Shown: positions 35,524-49,346, counted from the stretch's first letter. The stretch is 64,000 nucleotides of DNA from Gyromitra esculenta (GCA_038503075.1 JBCAML010000003.1:1984001-2048000); one strand, 5' to 3'. Translations and numbers: made by a program. The notes: generated by a model from the letters alone, not told the origin.

Positions 35524-38500
35524 TCACGAGAGGTGAAAAGCACCTTGCCCTTCTTTGATTGCAATCGACAAACGCTTCTTTAAGATATCAAGCGAAGAGT
35601 AATCCGGTAGCTTGAGATAGTTCACACATGTCATGACACTTGGGAGATAATCATCGGAGGCGTAGGGTGGCTCACTCGGCTTGCACACGACAGTGAATAG
35701 CGGCGTCAAGGCTTTGAACCCTATTTAAGTTAGCAAATTATCCTATAAAGGACCTCGCGGGGCCTACCTCCAATGGGAAGTTTTGGGCTTCCAGTAACGA
35801 ACTGCAGAAAGTCTCGACGTTCCTGTAACGCAAATTCGCTCATAGCTTGCAGCAAGTTCCGAACGCTCTTGCTATCCATGTTGAATCCATGGTCTGCCTT
35901 AATAGAATCCATCAAAGCTGCCGATACCCGTTAGACTCACTACTCGAGAACATATTTCTGAAAACTTACTCTCAAGGGACCAATCTTCTTCAACTCGACC
36001 AAAAAGCATTACTAACTCATCAGGCGTGAAAGCTCGGAGTGCTGAGTATGGAAAGACTTGCGAAAATCCTGCACGAAAAGCCTCCGCCTGGCGTCGTACA
36101 CCACTTCCGAGAGTAAGGTCGATGACCTGGTTGACATACTCACCGATGTTGTGGATAGTGACCGAGATGTTAGCCCCATTAGGAATAAGTTCTATTTCTG
36201 GATAACCTGGAAGTGTAAAGTCCAATTCGAGATCTTCGATGTGCACTGATTCAAACTCTATCTCATCAATCCTCTTCGCTTTTCCTTCAACAGTAAGCAC
36301 CATATTGTCATCAACCGCCTTTTTTGCAAGAGCAAACTTTCGTAAAAGTTTTAGCGAGCTGGCAAGATCCTTGTCCACAGTTTTCACGGCTCCTAGGGAC
36401 GGGGCCACTGGTTCATCATTCTCGCCAGTGCGGAAGAAAGTTGGATTGAAAGAGATGTCGATTATACGTGAATCCAACATGGAACGAGCCACGAACTTGC
36501 CTAACATCCTGAAAAGGTGCAAGACTTTACGTCCATTCTCCGATTCCGCCACTTTTTCGTTCATCGGCGCCGGGAACAGACCTTGTTGTCCAAAGGCATA
36601 CTCACTGATAGACTGCGATTCGTTCTCCCGCCACAACTTCAACTTCTTTTTGGCAAACGCTCTAGAAACGCTTGAATAGAACTCAAGTGTAGGTCCAAGG
36701 CCAGTTCCAACCTCCTCGAAGTACTCCACCTCCAAAACACTGGGAGAAGCTCCATAAAGCTCCATCACTTTGATCGCCGACTCGAGGATCCGGACTCGCG
36801 AGATCCGGACCTTTTGTCGCTGAAGCCTACCGAGGAATGGTCGGTTCTCATCACGATGGCGATCTTGACGAGTATCACCAGTAGATTGTGAATTTTGCCA
36901 TCTCGTCATAGACCGAGAATAGCCGAAAGAGGTTGACTGTAAAAATAAATGACGGGTTTCGAAAGGAAACAAGAAAGGATACAGCCTTGCGAGATCTTCG
37001 CTCCAACTAGGCAAACATGCGCTTGCAACGATCAAGGGCTCCTCAAGTTGGCGGTTCAATTTAGCAGTTAGCTTGGTATTGACAAACTGACTCAGTGGCT
37101 GAGGATTTGCAGGCTTATTTGCTTCATAGTCACCAGCGAATACATCATCAAGATTCGCATTAAGTGCATGAAGTATGCTGAGCAATTGAAGAATGGACGA
37201 AGAAATCTTGTTCTTGTCTAGAGAGGCAGGAAACGCCCCAGTCGTTTGCAAGTGATCTGGTGCAGGCGACAGCGAGCCCTCCAACGGTGCAGGCCCGGGC
37301 ACTCTACAGAATTTTATGGGATGTACGGTGGCCCAAACATTCCGATAGGACTGCTCTTCTGGTTGTTCTCTGCCTAAATGCACTGCTCTATAAATCGTCA
37401 TGTCATTGGAGATGACTTGATCACCAATGCTAAACTCGATATGCCAGTCTTGAGGGGCTTGGATAGCGGCCGTAGGTCGGGTTCCCAGTGTCTGCGAAGG
37501 CGGGCCAGAAGCTCGGGGCATATTAGGGACTCCGGAAGGTGTCGATACTCTGGTACCATCTTCCTTGCGAGCCGTGACTTTACCGCTCGAAGCAACCTCC
37601 ATGTTCACAGGACCAGCATCCGGTTCTGGTTCATCGTCTTCCATTTCCCGATCTAAGTCGTCAAGCACGGCGTCCATTTCATCCATTTCATCGTCCTCGG
37701 GCAACTGTCGCTCGTCCATACACTCCAATTGCTCCTGTCCTGATGCCTGGCTTTCTCTTTCTTTTTTCGGTGTCTTCTCATGTGAAGCACTAGAAGAAGC
37801 ACCATCTACTGCGGTTGTCCTTCGCCTTGAGCTACGTCGGCCTGCCCTTGCTGGTTTTGGTGTTGATGAATCTGTCGCTTGCCCAGGAGGCGCTGCTCGA
37901 GGTATGCCAGCAGCCGCTGCAAACGCAGCAAGAGCATTAGCCATTGCACCGCTGTTAGGATCTCGACGCGCGCTCCTCGGTCGTTCAGAGAGACTAATCC
38001 GAGGCCTGAGATAATCATCCAATGCCTTAAAGGTCGCAATGGCATGGATTGAGACCATGATGTTTCTGTAAGCTCGAGGGATTTCAGATTCCTCATCAGC
38101 TACCAGCTTAAGGCGTAGCTGTTTGGCTAGCATAGATGCCGCGCTACTTCTATTCCCATCAAATGTGTTCTGATGAACGGTGATCACTTCAAAATGCTCA
38201 GAACGGCTTAGCAATTCTTGAAGTTTGTGGACCAAAACACTCAAAGGCGTATCGCCTTCACTAGTATAGGACTTTGATGGCCCACTGCGCATAAAAACTT
38301 GAAGGAATGCCCGCCGAGTATCAAGTTTTTTCAGTTCTAAACCCGGTTAGCTTTACTTATAAGTGTACGAATGTCTCACGCTGGTGTTTACCAGGACCAC
38401 TCCTTAAAACCGCCAATAGGGCCTCCACAATATGAGAGCTAAGAAGCTCAAAACTAGATATCGAATTCAAGGAGTTATCACTGTCGAAATATGCTGCTAA

Positions 38501-41500
38501 GCGCTCAAAGAGGTTTTCGGGATTGTTAGAGGATTTCAGCCCTTCTCCTAGGGCTTTCAGATCCTCCATGATTTTCAGCGCTCTCTCCCTCATATCTGCA
38601 CTTTCGTCTTTATCATGTGTATCCATGAATATCGACGCTCTATCTGCAATCCATTGTTGCCTGTCCATTGTACTACTTGTAGGGACGTGTCTTGAAGAAG
38701 ATGATGATCTCGAGCTCACCGGAGAAGAACTCATGCGTTCTTCGCTATCCCTTGAATCCTCCGACTTTCTATCATCATCACCACCGTGGATTTCTCTGTC
38801 TAGTACTGAACGCTCCGTCTTTTTAGCAGCAAGTTTGGAGATCTCCGCAAAAACACCCTCTCGGTAAAAGTGATAACGATAAATGTCTGGCAGGCGTCGA
38901 GATAATAGTTCTGCAGCCTGCAGGGCGGCGATAACTAATGTTTCGTTATCTTGCTGGGAGAGTATTGATGCTAAGTGCGAAGCAAACTGCACGCTTGATA
39001 ATGCGTCTCTGAGAATTTCCGCATCTAGGTTGCAGATCATTTTCAATTGGGCTGTAAGAACTTTACGCCGAACATCAAAATTGACAGTGCTAGAGTACGC
39101 ATCCGTGAGTGTCGGGAGAAGAATCGTCGCAAATCGCCTTAGTTCATCCTTACAATCACCCAGCAGTCGACGTCGTTTTTCGTCGGGGTCTTCTTCTTCG
39201 TCATCGTCTTCATCAGATGGGTCCTTGGGAGGCCTAGAACCATCAGGGATGTCGAATAATCCGCCGTGCTCCTCTCCTTTACCCCAAGTCAATAATAAAT
39301 AACCTCAATAAAAGTACCAGTAAACTCACCATGAGGAAGCCCAGGCAGTAGTTCACAAATGACGTTCAACGTTTCGAAGACCTGCTCCCGTGGCCTATGA
39401 ATGAGAGCCTGCATAGTCATAACGGAGTCATTTTTCATTGCTGCTCCATTATGATCTGCAGGTGGGGAGACCCCAGTCAAAATCTGAAAAAGCGTATCCA
39501 CAATATTCATCCTTAGCATGTCCATAGACAACGTAGGGCTAGCTTTTGCAACTATTCCCAAAACGCGCAAGAATTGCGTATGTATGTGAGGCCCCACAAG
39601 ATTTGTTGTCCCTGGCAGAAGCAGTTGCAGAATAGCTTTCATCATATCTCGTGACATGAGTTGCTCCAATTTATCTGGATAATGACGGAAGCTATCCACA
39701 ATACGTGCCACGCATAGGCAAGCATGCTCGACCACTTTTTGATCACTACTATTTAAAACACCTAAGAGGGTCGGCATAACGTCTCGAACTGTAGGGAAGC
39801 AATCGTCCGGGATATTTCGGCAACAATTTGCTGCTGTCGTAACTGCCGTCCTCTGGACATTGGTGGCGAAGAAGTCCAAGTATGTCAGGCAAGCCACCAG
39901 GCCGCCTTCACGGACTATTGATGTTGGATACTCGACAGATATTTTTTCAAGCGTCTAGATAATGAAAATTTCAGCAACCAAACATCACCATCAACCTTAG
40001 GACTACATACGCTCAGAGCCTGCTCAGCCAAATCGATATATTGAATCTCCATCAGCTTTCGGCAAAGAACGGGAACTGCGCCCCCGTATACGACGTTAGC
40101 AGTTGCCGCCGGCAAGGCTTCCATCAAATTTGCAATGCACCGACATGCAAGCAACATCATATCGGGATTTTCGCCGAACGGTCCTTGGTCTTCCATCAAG
40201 CTGACAAGCTCCTTTACAAACTGATCTGGAGAAAAGTGACCTGACAGGTTATCTTCAGTAGATACAAGCAATATCTCTGCCAATTCTTGCAAGGCAATTA
40301 GTTGGGTTGAAGGATCGTCTTTTTGTTTAAGGTTGGCAAGAATGTCTCGAAGTCGCGAAGAAATCCCGGAAACCATTCCAGAGAGTGCTCGCAGAGTGTT
40401 TGAAATCCCACTCGAACCACCAACACCACCCAGATAGCTCCCTTCGAAAACGTCTTCATCATCCTCATCATGTTCATAATCTTCCTCTCGATCATGCTCG
40501 TCATCCTCCCCAGCCCCTGGATCTGCCATATCCTCATCATGATCCTCGCCGTCAAAATTATCTTCCTCGTCATCCTCTTCCTCTTCTTCGACATCATTGG
40601 GCTCACTCATGCGTACATCTGGGTCGCTTTGATCGTTGTTCATTCTTCGTGCAGCTCGGCGGGACGAGGAGGAGGTGATGGAAGGGGTGGTGGGGTTATC
40701 TATACAATGCTTAGTCAGTGACCCATCAAGATAAAGATCAATGACGAAAGAGTAAGACAAAATTTTTGAGGGAATCCAAACCCGTTGCCGATTTTTTACT
40801 CCGACTTGACCTACGTTTGGATGTTGTAGCAATTTCAGGTGTCTGTGCAGGAATGCTTGGTTCTCCAGGCACACTATATTTGGTCAGCTGTAAAAATCAT
40901 AACAACGAAAAGGGATTCGAAATCAGAATTTACAATTGAAACATACCTCTGCTCTGACATATCCATATTTGGGTTGCCTGTACTGGTAGACTTCTTTCCC
41001 TTGCCCTTCCGGCGACCTGAAGACTGATTTTCTTGCTGCTGCTGGAAGGCGGTCGTGGAGGATAAGGAAGCCTTCGGACGCTTTCGATTCCGAGAGCCAG
41101 GGGAGGGCTCCTGCTCTTCTGCTACCTGGCCAGAAGGCGCCTTTCGTTTACGATGATGTTTCAAGGATGTGGGGGTAGAGGCTGCGATGGGTGGAGATGT
41201 AGGCGAAGCAGCGGTCGGGGAGATGTTGCTGGTCGACGAGACGGCCTGGTCTGAGGATTGTCTCGTCGATGAACGAGTGACTCTGCGAGGAGGCATGAAC
41301 AAGTGTCCTTCTTTTTGTGACTTTCTCTCCCTTTCTTCTCTTCACAATTTTGCTGTGATTGGGAGAGGAGAAATGCAACAGATTATGGTAGAAATAAAGA
41401 TGAAGGTGGGTGAGCGGGCGGAAGAGACTCGAAAAGGAAAAAAAGACGGTGAATAACTACCTTCGCAGGAGAGGCGAGTTACTTGTGGCGGAGAAGGTGG

Positions 41501-41639
41501 GGGAGAGCGGATGATCAGCGGGCAAAAAGGACGGGGAAGCGGATGAGGCTGAAGAGCTTGTAGAGGCGGCGGACGTTGGTCTGAGATCAGCAACAGATGC
41601 TCTTCCAGATGCTTGAGGCTTGCGTGATCTAAGCTCCAT
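35524..41639 (-). CDS. UFD4: HECT-domain E3 ubiquitin ligase, UFD4/TRIP12 type
   Basis: UFD4-type ligases ubiquitinate N-degron and ubiquitin-fusion substrates. Exons are 41639-41461, 41282-40947, 40873-40782, 40699-40011, 39954-39330, 39276-38380, 38336-35970, 35917-35768 and 35720-35524, giving about 1843 aa. The first 200 residues are Ser/Lys/Arg-rich. A strongly acidic run follows, then an armadillo-like helical region (about 280-650) with [19 protein letters not shown]. Another acidic, low-complexity linker leads to the C-terminal HECT domain. The HECT domain shows [48 protein letters not shown] and the catalytic Cys in [15 protein letters not shown] near the end. The donor of exon 3 is uncertain: GTTTGG at 40781 is used here, but GTAGGT about 30 bp upstream on the gene also keeps frame. 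The symbol is by family resemblance. Confidence 0.93.
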
Positions 41640-43219
41640 ACGATGCCGCCATCCACGAAGGGATCAAAGAGAGAAAGACGAGCAAAGAGGAGAAAGGGCG
41701 GGGGAGGGGTAGAGAAGTCGAGAACGCGCGTGGTCAAGGTCCTCCGTCTGGCGGGGTGTTGGTGCTGCTGGTGCTGCTGTCTGTTATTCCGGCGACTGTT
41801 ATTTGCTGCTACACGTGGGGACCCTTGACGGTGTTATTCTTTCTTTCCCCCTTTTTATACGGGTTGTAGTATTTAGACGTCGGCCAGGTTGCGAAGCTCG
41901 GAGGGACGGCTGTTCGCTGTCATGGAATCCGTGGGAGTTGGAGCCGAGTGTGTTGAATGTGAGATCGAGCAGGCAAGGTGATGATTCAGTTACACACACA
42001 TAAATAGCCCTCCATTTACTTAGCGGATCTCCTCTTGTCATGGATTTACGTTAGGGCTCAAGAGCCCCTGGATACAGCTAAGGAACAACAATATTACATG
42101 TACTTCCAGCCCAAAACCAATTATCGTTTTTGGCAAAGATATTTCTGGAGAAGAGATGCCCTCGCAGCTACATTCGGATAAGTTAATGCCTAGATATTTG
42201 GTTATATTTTCACGGCAGCGTTGTATTGACGCAGATCCCGCAGCCCTTCAAAAAAAAAGGGGGGGATGTTACTGCCTGCCAATACAGAGAGCGTCGCCTA
42301 TTGGGAGTTCACAGAGCCTCACAGTTATACTCAGTACGGCAATTACACGTACTTTATGATAGGCGTTTAGAATCGTCGTTTATTTTCTTATCCAGACAGC
42401 CACCTCGAGGAATCATAAGGTGTGCTCTAAGTTGTTCTGTCGTGGGAAATAAAAGAGAACCACATTTATACCTTTCCAGGCCCGCTTCCGGGCGTATCCT
42501 TGTCTGCATCAATGCGAACGCTGACGACCTGCAATACGCCAGCCGATGCCTTCAACATGGCAATCTTTTAACCCCTCCTCAACACCCCACCACAACATCC
42601 CTGCAGAGCCGGGAAACACGTATGATACATGTAACTACACGTATTGCCCTACATGGAAAAACGGGCTCAATAAATGGATTTCACTCAAGCTAAAGCGGAA
42701 AAGTATTAGAGTAGTTAAACCGTAACTTTGTCAGTAATGGAACAGAGAACACATTTAACGTGAGCTACCGCTGCAAAACCTGGTATCTTGAGAAAGAAAA
42801 AAATCACCTGTCTAGAGGGAAACATAACACAACATTCGGAGCCCCTTCATGACAAACCCTATGTTCCAAAGAAAATGTATGAGAACAGCTCCAGCAAGAA
42901 CAGCCCTTCGCAATAAAAGAGAAGAAAGCCTTGCTGACCATGTAAATTTCTGCCGGTACGCCACCATCGCCCAAATTCCGAACAACAACCCCGCTTATAT
43001 GAGCTCGGATATTTATGAGGAAAGAAAAAAAAAAGTGAAAAAGTGAAGAAAGTGAAGAAAAAAAACATATCAGAAAAATCACCCACTCGCGCTTAGGTCT
43101 GTCTATACCAGGTATTGAGGAAACATCCTAGGGCATCCCTCACTTATCAAAGACAGAGTGTGTTGAGGCGTATACTATACTAAGGTAGAAAGATCAAACG
43201 CAAGGTGTGATTTCCATAA
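41640..43219. other. Intergenic: HECT gene promoter and SDR 3' region
   Basis: The first few hundred bases upstream of the HECT gene are its promoter. The rest has no credible gene; the open frame at 42226-42693 lacks recognisable motifs and begins without an evident promoter. A G run occurs at 42258-42265. Confidence 0.4.
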
Positions 43220-44524
43220 TTACCAGCAGCAGTAACCACCCTATAGCCAAAGTTAGCCCGAGCATGTATGTGTGTAATAACACAATAGAAACGTACATCA
43301 ATGACCAGGTCAGATCCAGTCATAAAGGTAGAGGCGTTAGACGCAAGGAAAATAGCGGTACTGTTTAATTCATCGACGTTTCCAAGACGGTTCATAGGAG
43401 TGCGAGAGCACCACAGTTTCTTTTGGGCCTCAAGTGCAGGGACACGGTTCAATGCGGTATCTGTATAAAAATCAGCAACAGGTTCCGTAAATCCTAAGAG
43501 CCCAACCACCAACCCATGTAGCCAGGAGAGATGGAATCTAGTACACAATATTAACATCTTTGCTATCGAAAATATAAATAGATGGGATAAGCTAGACTTA
43601 CTGACGCGAATGTTGTACTTTGTCCACTCGGCAGCAAGAGATTTGCCCAGCTGGATAACTCCAGCCTTTGAGGCATTGTAGCAGCTCTGTTCTTGAGGCC
43701 AATTGACAATGTGTCCAGACATGGATGCGATAAAGATGATTGAGCCTCCAGTTCCCTGCTTAATCATGCAATTGCCAGCAGCCTGGGCACACAAGAAAGT
43801 ACCAGTTAGATTGATATCGATTAGACGGCGAAATCTTTCGATATCGTAGGTCTCAGCTGGCATGTTGGAGCTAAAAGGGTAGATCTCCCATCAGCCACAT
43901 CCACAATAAGGGCTATTATTTAGTTTCTATTATTAGAGGAAAAACAAAAGTGCACTTACTCAGCAATACCAGCAGAGCAAAGTAAAACATCAACGCTTCC
44001 CAGGTCAGCAGCAATCTTTTTTTTTGAAATATATGGTCAGTAAGATGACTTTATAAAATCGAACACGATATAGATAGGTAGGGTTTCGTACACTGCTCAT
44101 GACTTCCTTGACGGCCTCAGCATCACGAACATCGACCTTGTAGAAAGCAGCCGGGATATTGTATTTTTTGTTCAACTCCAGAGCAGCAGAATCTCCGTGT
44201 TCTTGCAAGACGTCCATGATTGCAATAGCTTTACAGCCAACCTCACAAAGGGCCTCGGACATGCAGTAACCAAGACCACGGGCACCACTAAAAGAGGATC
44301 CCATAATTAGACGATTAACTTGATATTGGAGAGACGAAAACAAACCCAGTAACGACGACGACCTTCCCGGTCAAAAGGAAACGCTTTAGGTTCTCAGGAA
44401 GGGCGGAATGAGCAGCGCTATGATGAGTGGTGGTGCTACTAGAAGTAACACCCACAGGAGCGGCAGAATCATGAGTCTCACTCATAGTGACATCCGGTGA
44501 GAGAGTCATTGCAGGAACGGACAT
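43220..44524 (-). CDS. Short-chain dehydrogenase, NADP-mannitol dehydrogenase/sorbose reductase-like
   Basis: Classical SDRs of this group interconvert fructose and mannitol, or sorbose and sorbitol, with NADP(H) in the cytosol. Exons are 44524-44346, 44287-44092, 44012-43960, 43870-43602, 43537-43514, 43460-43297 and 43240-43220, giving 301 aa. One exon is only 24 nt. Residues 1-48 are a Ser/Thr/Ala-rich extension absent from the ~265-aa mushroom enzyme. The Rossmann motif VVVTGGARGLG is built across intron 1. LLCSAGIAE, the INLTGTFLCAQAAGN helix, the catalytic Ser in ASMSG, YNASK and the NSISPGYMDT loop follow. The protein ends GGYCCW-like after the SDLVIDGG strand. Substrate assignment is by resemblance; another polyol or a xylulose is possible. 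The true ATG is at 44524, as the upstream frame opens with TTG. Confidence 0.9.
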
Positions 44525-46588
44525 TGAGGTAAATTGAAGTTGGTGGGAAAGTGGGTGGGATGAAAGTTTTAGGTAACTCAAGGTGGGGTTGATACTTATT
44601 CTGCCCGATTAGCAGGAGTGACTGCGGGGTTGTTTACAGGTTATTGAGGATACTGTTGATAGAGCAGACAAGGCTTAATAATGATAGGTGGAGTTGAACT
44701 GTTGCGGAAATGTTTTCAGAGATGATGTTGAACGGGAGGGGAGGGAAATATTGGAGTATTTAAGGGAGGGGAGAGTGGGGGAGGAGGAGGGGTTCAAGGG
44801 CCTGCTGATCGACCACAGAATTACGACTCACGGACAGGAGCGAAGGAGAGCTACCGATTCCTGTCAGCGAATTGGCCGGCTTTCTTGAAAGTAGCAAGGA
44901 GGTCCAGCGCCAGCACTGTGTGAGTGCATAGAGAAATAGAGCCCTCACAAGTTTTTTTCGGTCAAAATCGTATTTTGCGTGGAGGAGGGGCGGGCGGGAG
45001 GCTTGCAATCTGTAATCCGTGTGTGCGTGGGGCGGAGAATACACCGCTCGTAAAAAAAGGCTCTTTGTAGGCCCAGGACAGAGCGCTGCAAAATTATATA
45101 CCCCTTGGGACTGTTCTTGGATGGCTGAACGCAATGAAAATCCGAAAGTAGGTACCGTAGTGAAGCAAGCGTTGGGGACCCACGAACGCACGCACGAACG
45201 AGGGCATCAAGGGTCTTTAAGCAGCACAGACCTCTTCGGCTCCTTCCTTCCAGAACACAGGTTGGCCCCACGCCCCAGGGCCCAACTCCACGGGAGTCAA
45301 GATCAAGCAACATTTTAGCGCTAGAACTTGGCGCGGGGCGCTCGGAGATTACAAACATGAGTACGAAAAAAAACTTTGGACATCTCACGAACACAGCACG
45401 GCCAGAATTCGTAATGAATCGCAAATAAGTGGAAAGAAAATCAATTATACCTACATAGCTCAACTCTCGAGTACGAGAGCATTGAGTACATGTAGTTCCA
45501 GAAAATCAATTGAGTTGTGGAGTTTCCAATTACCTGTCCCTGTCCTTTGCTGCATTAGATATCACACAAATGCTCCCGATGAGCTGCTCTCATCGAGAAA
45601 CATCTGTTCCGTCGTTCCACGAGCAAGAAGGACTGATGTTTGCATAATAGTCTCTTACTTGCGCGTAGCTCCCCCAATTACATGATCTCCATTTCCCGCA
45701 CTAGCTTTTAGTCTCAAGATAATAGGTTCCAACTACGAATTTTTCTATTTTCTTTTTAAGGCTCTGCATGTGAGGCTCGCTATATGGCCGCATACTGCAC
45801 GAAATATCTACTTGTACATGCACATGTACATGCGAGGTCGAATTCCCAGCCCTATCATATGACTCGTATCCACTCTGGACGAAGAAATTCTCTACGGTGC
45901 CTGCCCAATTGACACTTATTGGTATGTGCCATGGTCCTGCGGGAGATTTACCTGGGAATTCTCTCACCGGCAACAAATTTGTTCAGGTATTCGCAAAATA
46001 TTCAACTGAGACACGATATCGACCATAGGCAGGTACAAACAAAACCCCAGTCTTTACTAGAAATCCAAGACCCCATCTTCTAGTTACTTAGTATAGATCC
46101 CTGCTACGCACACCAAGGATTCCCCCACGCGGGAGGTGCGGCTTAAAAAGAGATGAACCCTTGAATCCGTCCACCTGACCGATGCCTGCTCCCTCACAAA
46201 ATTTCGACATCTTACGGCAACAGAAAACTTGTTCCGAGACATAAAAAGAAAAACTCAAAACTAGATTGAAGTCCCCTTTGTTTCTTCGTAAGCTAAAGTA
46301 CAACAGAAATCGAGAAAATTGCGACGATGTGATGATGCGACGATGAGAAGAGGCGGATCTCGCTTGCATCCGCAGGAAAAGAAAGGAAAAAGGAAAGAAA
46401 ATAATGGAGACCCCAATGTAAAGTAGTATAGAGAAATTGATGGAGTAAATCTGAAGCTAATCACGTAGAGGGAAACCGAACACCAAACCCATTTTCTAAA
46501 AGTCCGTAATTCACAAAAAATCACACATAGTAGTGCCGGTCCCAAAGTTGACGCCACAACTTTCTGGCGTGTAGAAGAATGACTCTCA
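44525..46588. other. Intergenic: SDR promoter and Ysc84-like 3' region
   Basis: This is a 2-kb gap between tandem minus-strand genes. Purine-rich tracts occur near 44730-44800. Several open frames on both strands (44945-45463, 46088-46602) lack motifs and overlap each other. No RNA gene or repeat was recognised. Confidence 0.4.
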
Positions 46589-48327
46589 TTACATGCTCTC
46601 AACGTAATTGCTGTGTAAGGTTTAAGTGATAAGCCTCTGAGGAAACATATTTAAGGCGGAGTCAAGAACCCACCTCGGGAATATCCCCGTTTTCCCATTA
46701 ATTTGGCCAGTCCACCAATCCTAAACCTCATCAGCATAGGAAACCCTTTACTAAGATGATAGCGGGATTGAGAACCAACATTTTTAGAATCAGTTTTCTT
46801 GGTAATTGTTATTATATCACCCTTTTTGAATCCTGGATGAAATTTCAGCAAATCACACCAATGGGATACTATGTGTAGAGAAAGAAAGAAAAATACCTAA
46901 GTCTCCCGGCTGATCGGCCTCAAAAGTGTATAGTGCTACAGCCTGGTTTGTTCCTAGTGTAGATGATCTACTAACTGGCTTAAAAACGGGCTTGGGAGCG
47001 GATGGCCTTCCAGGTGCTGGCCCCTTATCTGAATACGTGCTTTTAAAGTGTTGGCGCTGGAATTGAGTGCTTTTATTCTCGTAGGTGTCAAAGGTCTGTG
47101 AAGGATCTGGTTGATGCGCCTCTCTCCAAGCTAAATCTCCTTGTCTATCGTATACATCATCTTGCCATGTTGATGATCTGGAGGTCTGGCGATTGCCAAT
47201 TGATCCTGATCTAGATCCTCTTGGACCACTGGTCCCATGCTCACCATAAGCATTACCGGTCTGTCCTTCCCAAATTGATTCGTCTCTGTCGCTATCATAC
47301 TTAGGTATATCGTTGTACATCTCGTCGTAATTGGTGCCGGTAATATTTCCAGAAAATACACGAGAGCTGAGAATACGGATAAGGGCGTCAGCATCAGGGG
47401 GTGGAGTAACGCTACCGCTGAGGAGTTGTCTGCCAGTCACTGAGGCTCCATAAAACTTCTTATTCGCATCCTTACGTTCCACAATTACCGAGCCTTCCAG
47501 GGAGACACCTGCGAAAAGACCTTTGGTTTTACTACCAAAAGTTAAGCATTATCCTCAAATAATACCTTCAAGGTGGTCAGACGAACCTGTAGGAAAATAT
47601 CCCCGCAACTGATCTTAAACTAGCTGCACCACTAGCCTCCGCGTTTCTTCCCACAGGTCCTGCAGCAATCGAAACATTCCCTCCTAATGTGATGCTCCCT
47701 GATTGGGCGAATGTCTTGACCGCATTTGCATCGTTCAGGATCATGACGAAATCGGTCAATTCAGCTCCAATTTGGCCCCCAAATCCTGCACTACGTAGTT
47801 GTTAGGCTTTTACTTTCCGGCTTCAGTGCAGAAACCTATATTTTGACTCACCCAGCTGTAGCAATGGCAGATGGAGCAGACCATGCTATGCATGCGTTAA
47901 TATATATCTTTGAATAATGGTATTTGAATAGCTCAGGAACATACATCCGTCTGATTTACGAGCAATAACTAATCCCGATCCAACTCTGCCGGAAAATAAG
48001 AATCCAGCTTTTAGTACAGTAATAATCGCCAGGCCCTACTCAAATCCGTTAACTCAAGGCCTCTTAAAGCTTGGACCCGAGACAGAGCCTGCCATGGCAG
48101 AGGGAACAAACATGCGCGTTCGAGAGAACAGAGGGCGGAATTATCTTATCCGGACCAAACGCTTGCTTTGGATCAACAAAAGAGGCCAGGATTCTCGAGG
48201 CTTTCCTGCACTCGCTGTTGAGGCTCGAGGGTAAAGGGTTGCTATTTTTTCGAGAAACCAGCATGCATTAGCGTGAACGTAGAAGAATCTTGGTGGGGGA
48301 TGCCGAGGGAGCTCACTTTATAGGCAT
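46589..48327 (-). CDS. Ysc84-like SYLF and SH3 domain actin-binding protein
   Basis: Ysc84/Lsb4 binds Las17 by its SH3 domain and binds phosphoinositides and actin by its SYLF domain at endocytic sites. Exons are 48327-48317, 48241-48112, 48035-47945, 47885-47852, 47790-47587, 47531-46897, 46832-46780, 46720-46674 and 46610-46589, giving 408 aa. The first exon is 11 nt, and it yields MPINNPLPSSL, the usual family start. The SYLF domain (about 1-225) shows ILASFVDPKQAFGPDKIIP, LFSGRVGSGLVIARKSDG, GAGFGGQIGAELTDFV and KTKGLFAGVSLEGS. A Ser/Arg/Gln-rich linker follows. The SH3 domain (about 350-408) has ALYTFEADQPGDLGFKKGD, DWWTGQINGKTGIFP and NYV. The three last exons are in frames other than the longest open one. 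A shorter start at 48264 is less likely. Confidence 0.94.
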
Positions 48328-49346
48328 AATGTTTCTGCGGTAGAAACTCAGGTCAAAGGCTCAATAATCGGAGAATAGGTAATTTTAGGTAGAACTAAGC
48401 GGGTCGATTCTCTAGGTATAAAGGTCCCGGTAAAGAAACTCGTAGCAAAACAAAGTGGGGATATTGCTATGACCAAACGCGGGGGAGCCAAAGGGTCGGA
48501 ATAATCAATTAAATGATGGGGTAGAGCAGACGCGCACGCTCTAGTGAACGAGTGAGTTGCAGTGAGAGGGCAGGCAAGTAAGAGATCGGAGGACGTTGAA
48601 ATAAGGCTCTACAGGGTCGTCGTCAGCCCGGAAGCCAGGGCGCCGCTGATTTGTCTTGCACGCGTGATATAAAGGGCTTCCACGATCTATCTGTTGCTCC
48701 GCCACCTTCCGTCACGCCCTATCTCCGCCGAGAATGCGCTAGGTATCGATAACAACGTCATTCTGTTAATTTCTCTATTCCTTGTACGACTTCCCCGTCG
48801 CACGTGCCTACGCGAGCAGATTCCTAAACTCTATTTGCGCGGGCTGTTTCACTCTACACGCATGAACCACTAGGACCTCACAGGTCAAATTTCGCCTCCT
48901 GCCTGTCTTGTGGGAGGAAATACATGTAGGGGTTAACAAAAGTTTGAGGCCCACATATGACTGACTACTTTTCTCTCTGCTAGAAGCAACTTTTTAATAA
49001 GTATAATGCCCAAGGCACCGACACTGGATAAAAACTAAAAAGTACGGATGCGATGCGGTGCGGTGCGAGAATAAATCAAAAGTAAACCAAATCCTATAGC
49101 TATGAACTCGCTAGACGAAAGGACAAAAAAGGGAGACTAATAAAAAACCCCAAACCTGACCCGAGTAACCCACTAATCTGCGACGAAAACTCCGGATGCC
49201 TGAGAAGAACCCACAAATATACAAATATAAAAAAAAGGCTGAGTAAGTGATAGTAAGAAGAATAAATAGAAAAATGCATGCATGTCATATCAAGGCATGA
49301 TCCAAATAAAGGTACCTCGTTTTTAGACTTGATATGAGCTACCTGT
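48328..49346. promoter_or_regulatory. Intergenic: Ysc84-like promoter and downstream 3' region
   Basis: The 1-kb gap lies between two minus-strand genes and holds the Ysc84-like promoter next to 48330. A short ATGCGGTGCGGTGCG repeat occurs near 49050. No gene was seen. Confidence 0.4.

Noticed and set aside
42226..42693. 155-codon plus-strand frame
   Set aside because: No motif, atypical composition, no supporting splice or promoter signals.
45820..45860. B-box-like GGTCGAATTCC
   Set aside because: No D arm, acceptor stem or terminator around it, so not a tRNA gene.
46651..46851. 66-codon frame at the end of the Ysc84-like gene
   Set aside because: It reads through two introns; splicing restores DWWTGQ and NYV of the SH3 domain.
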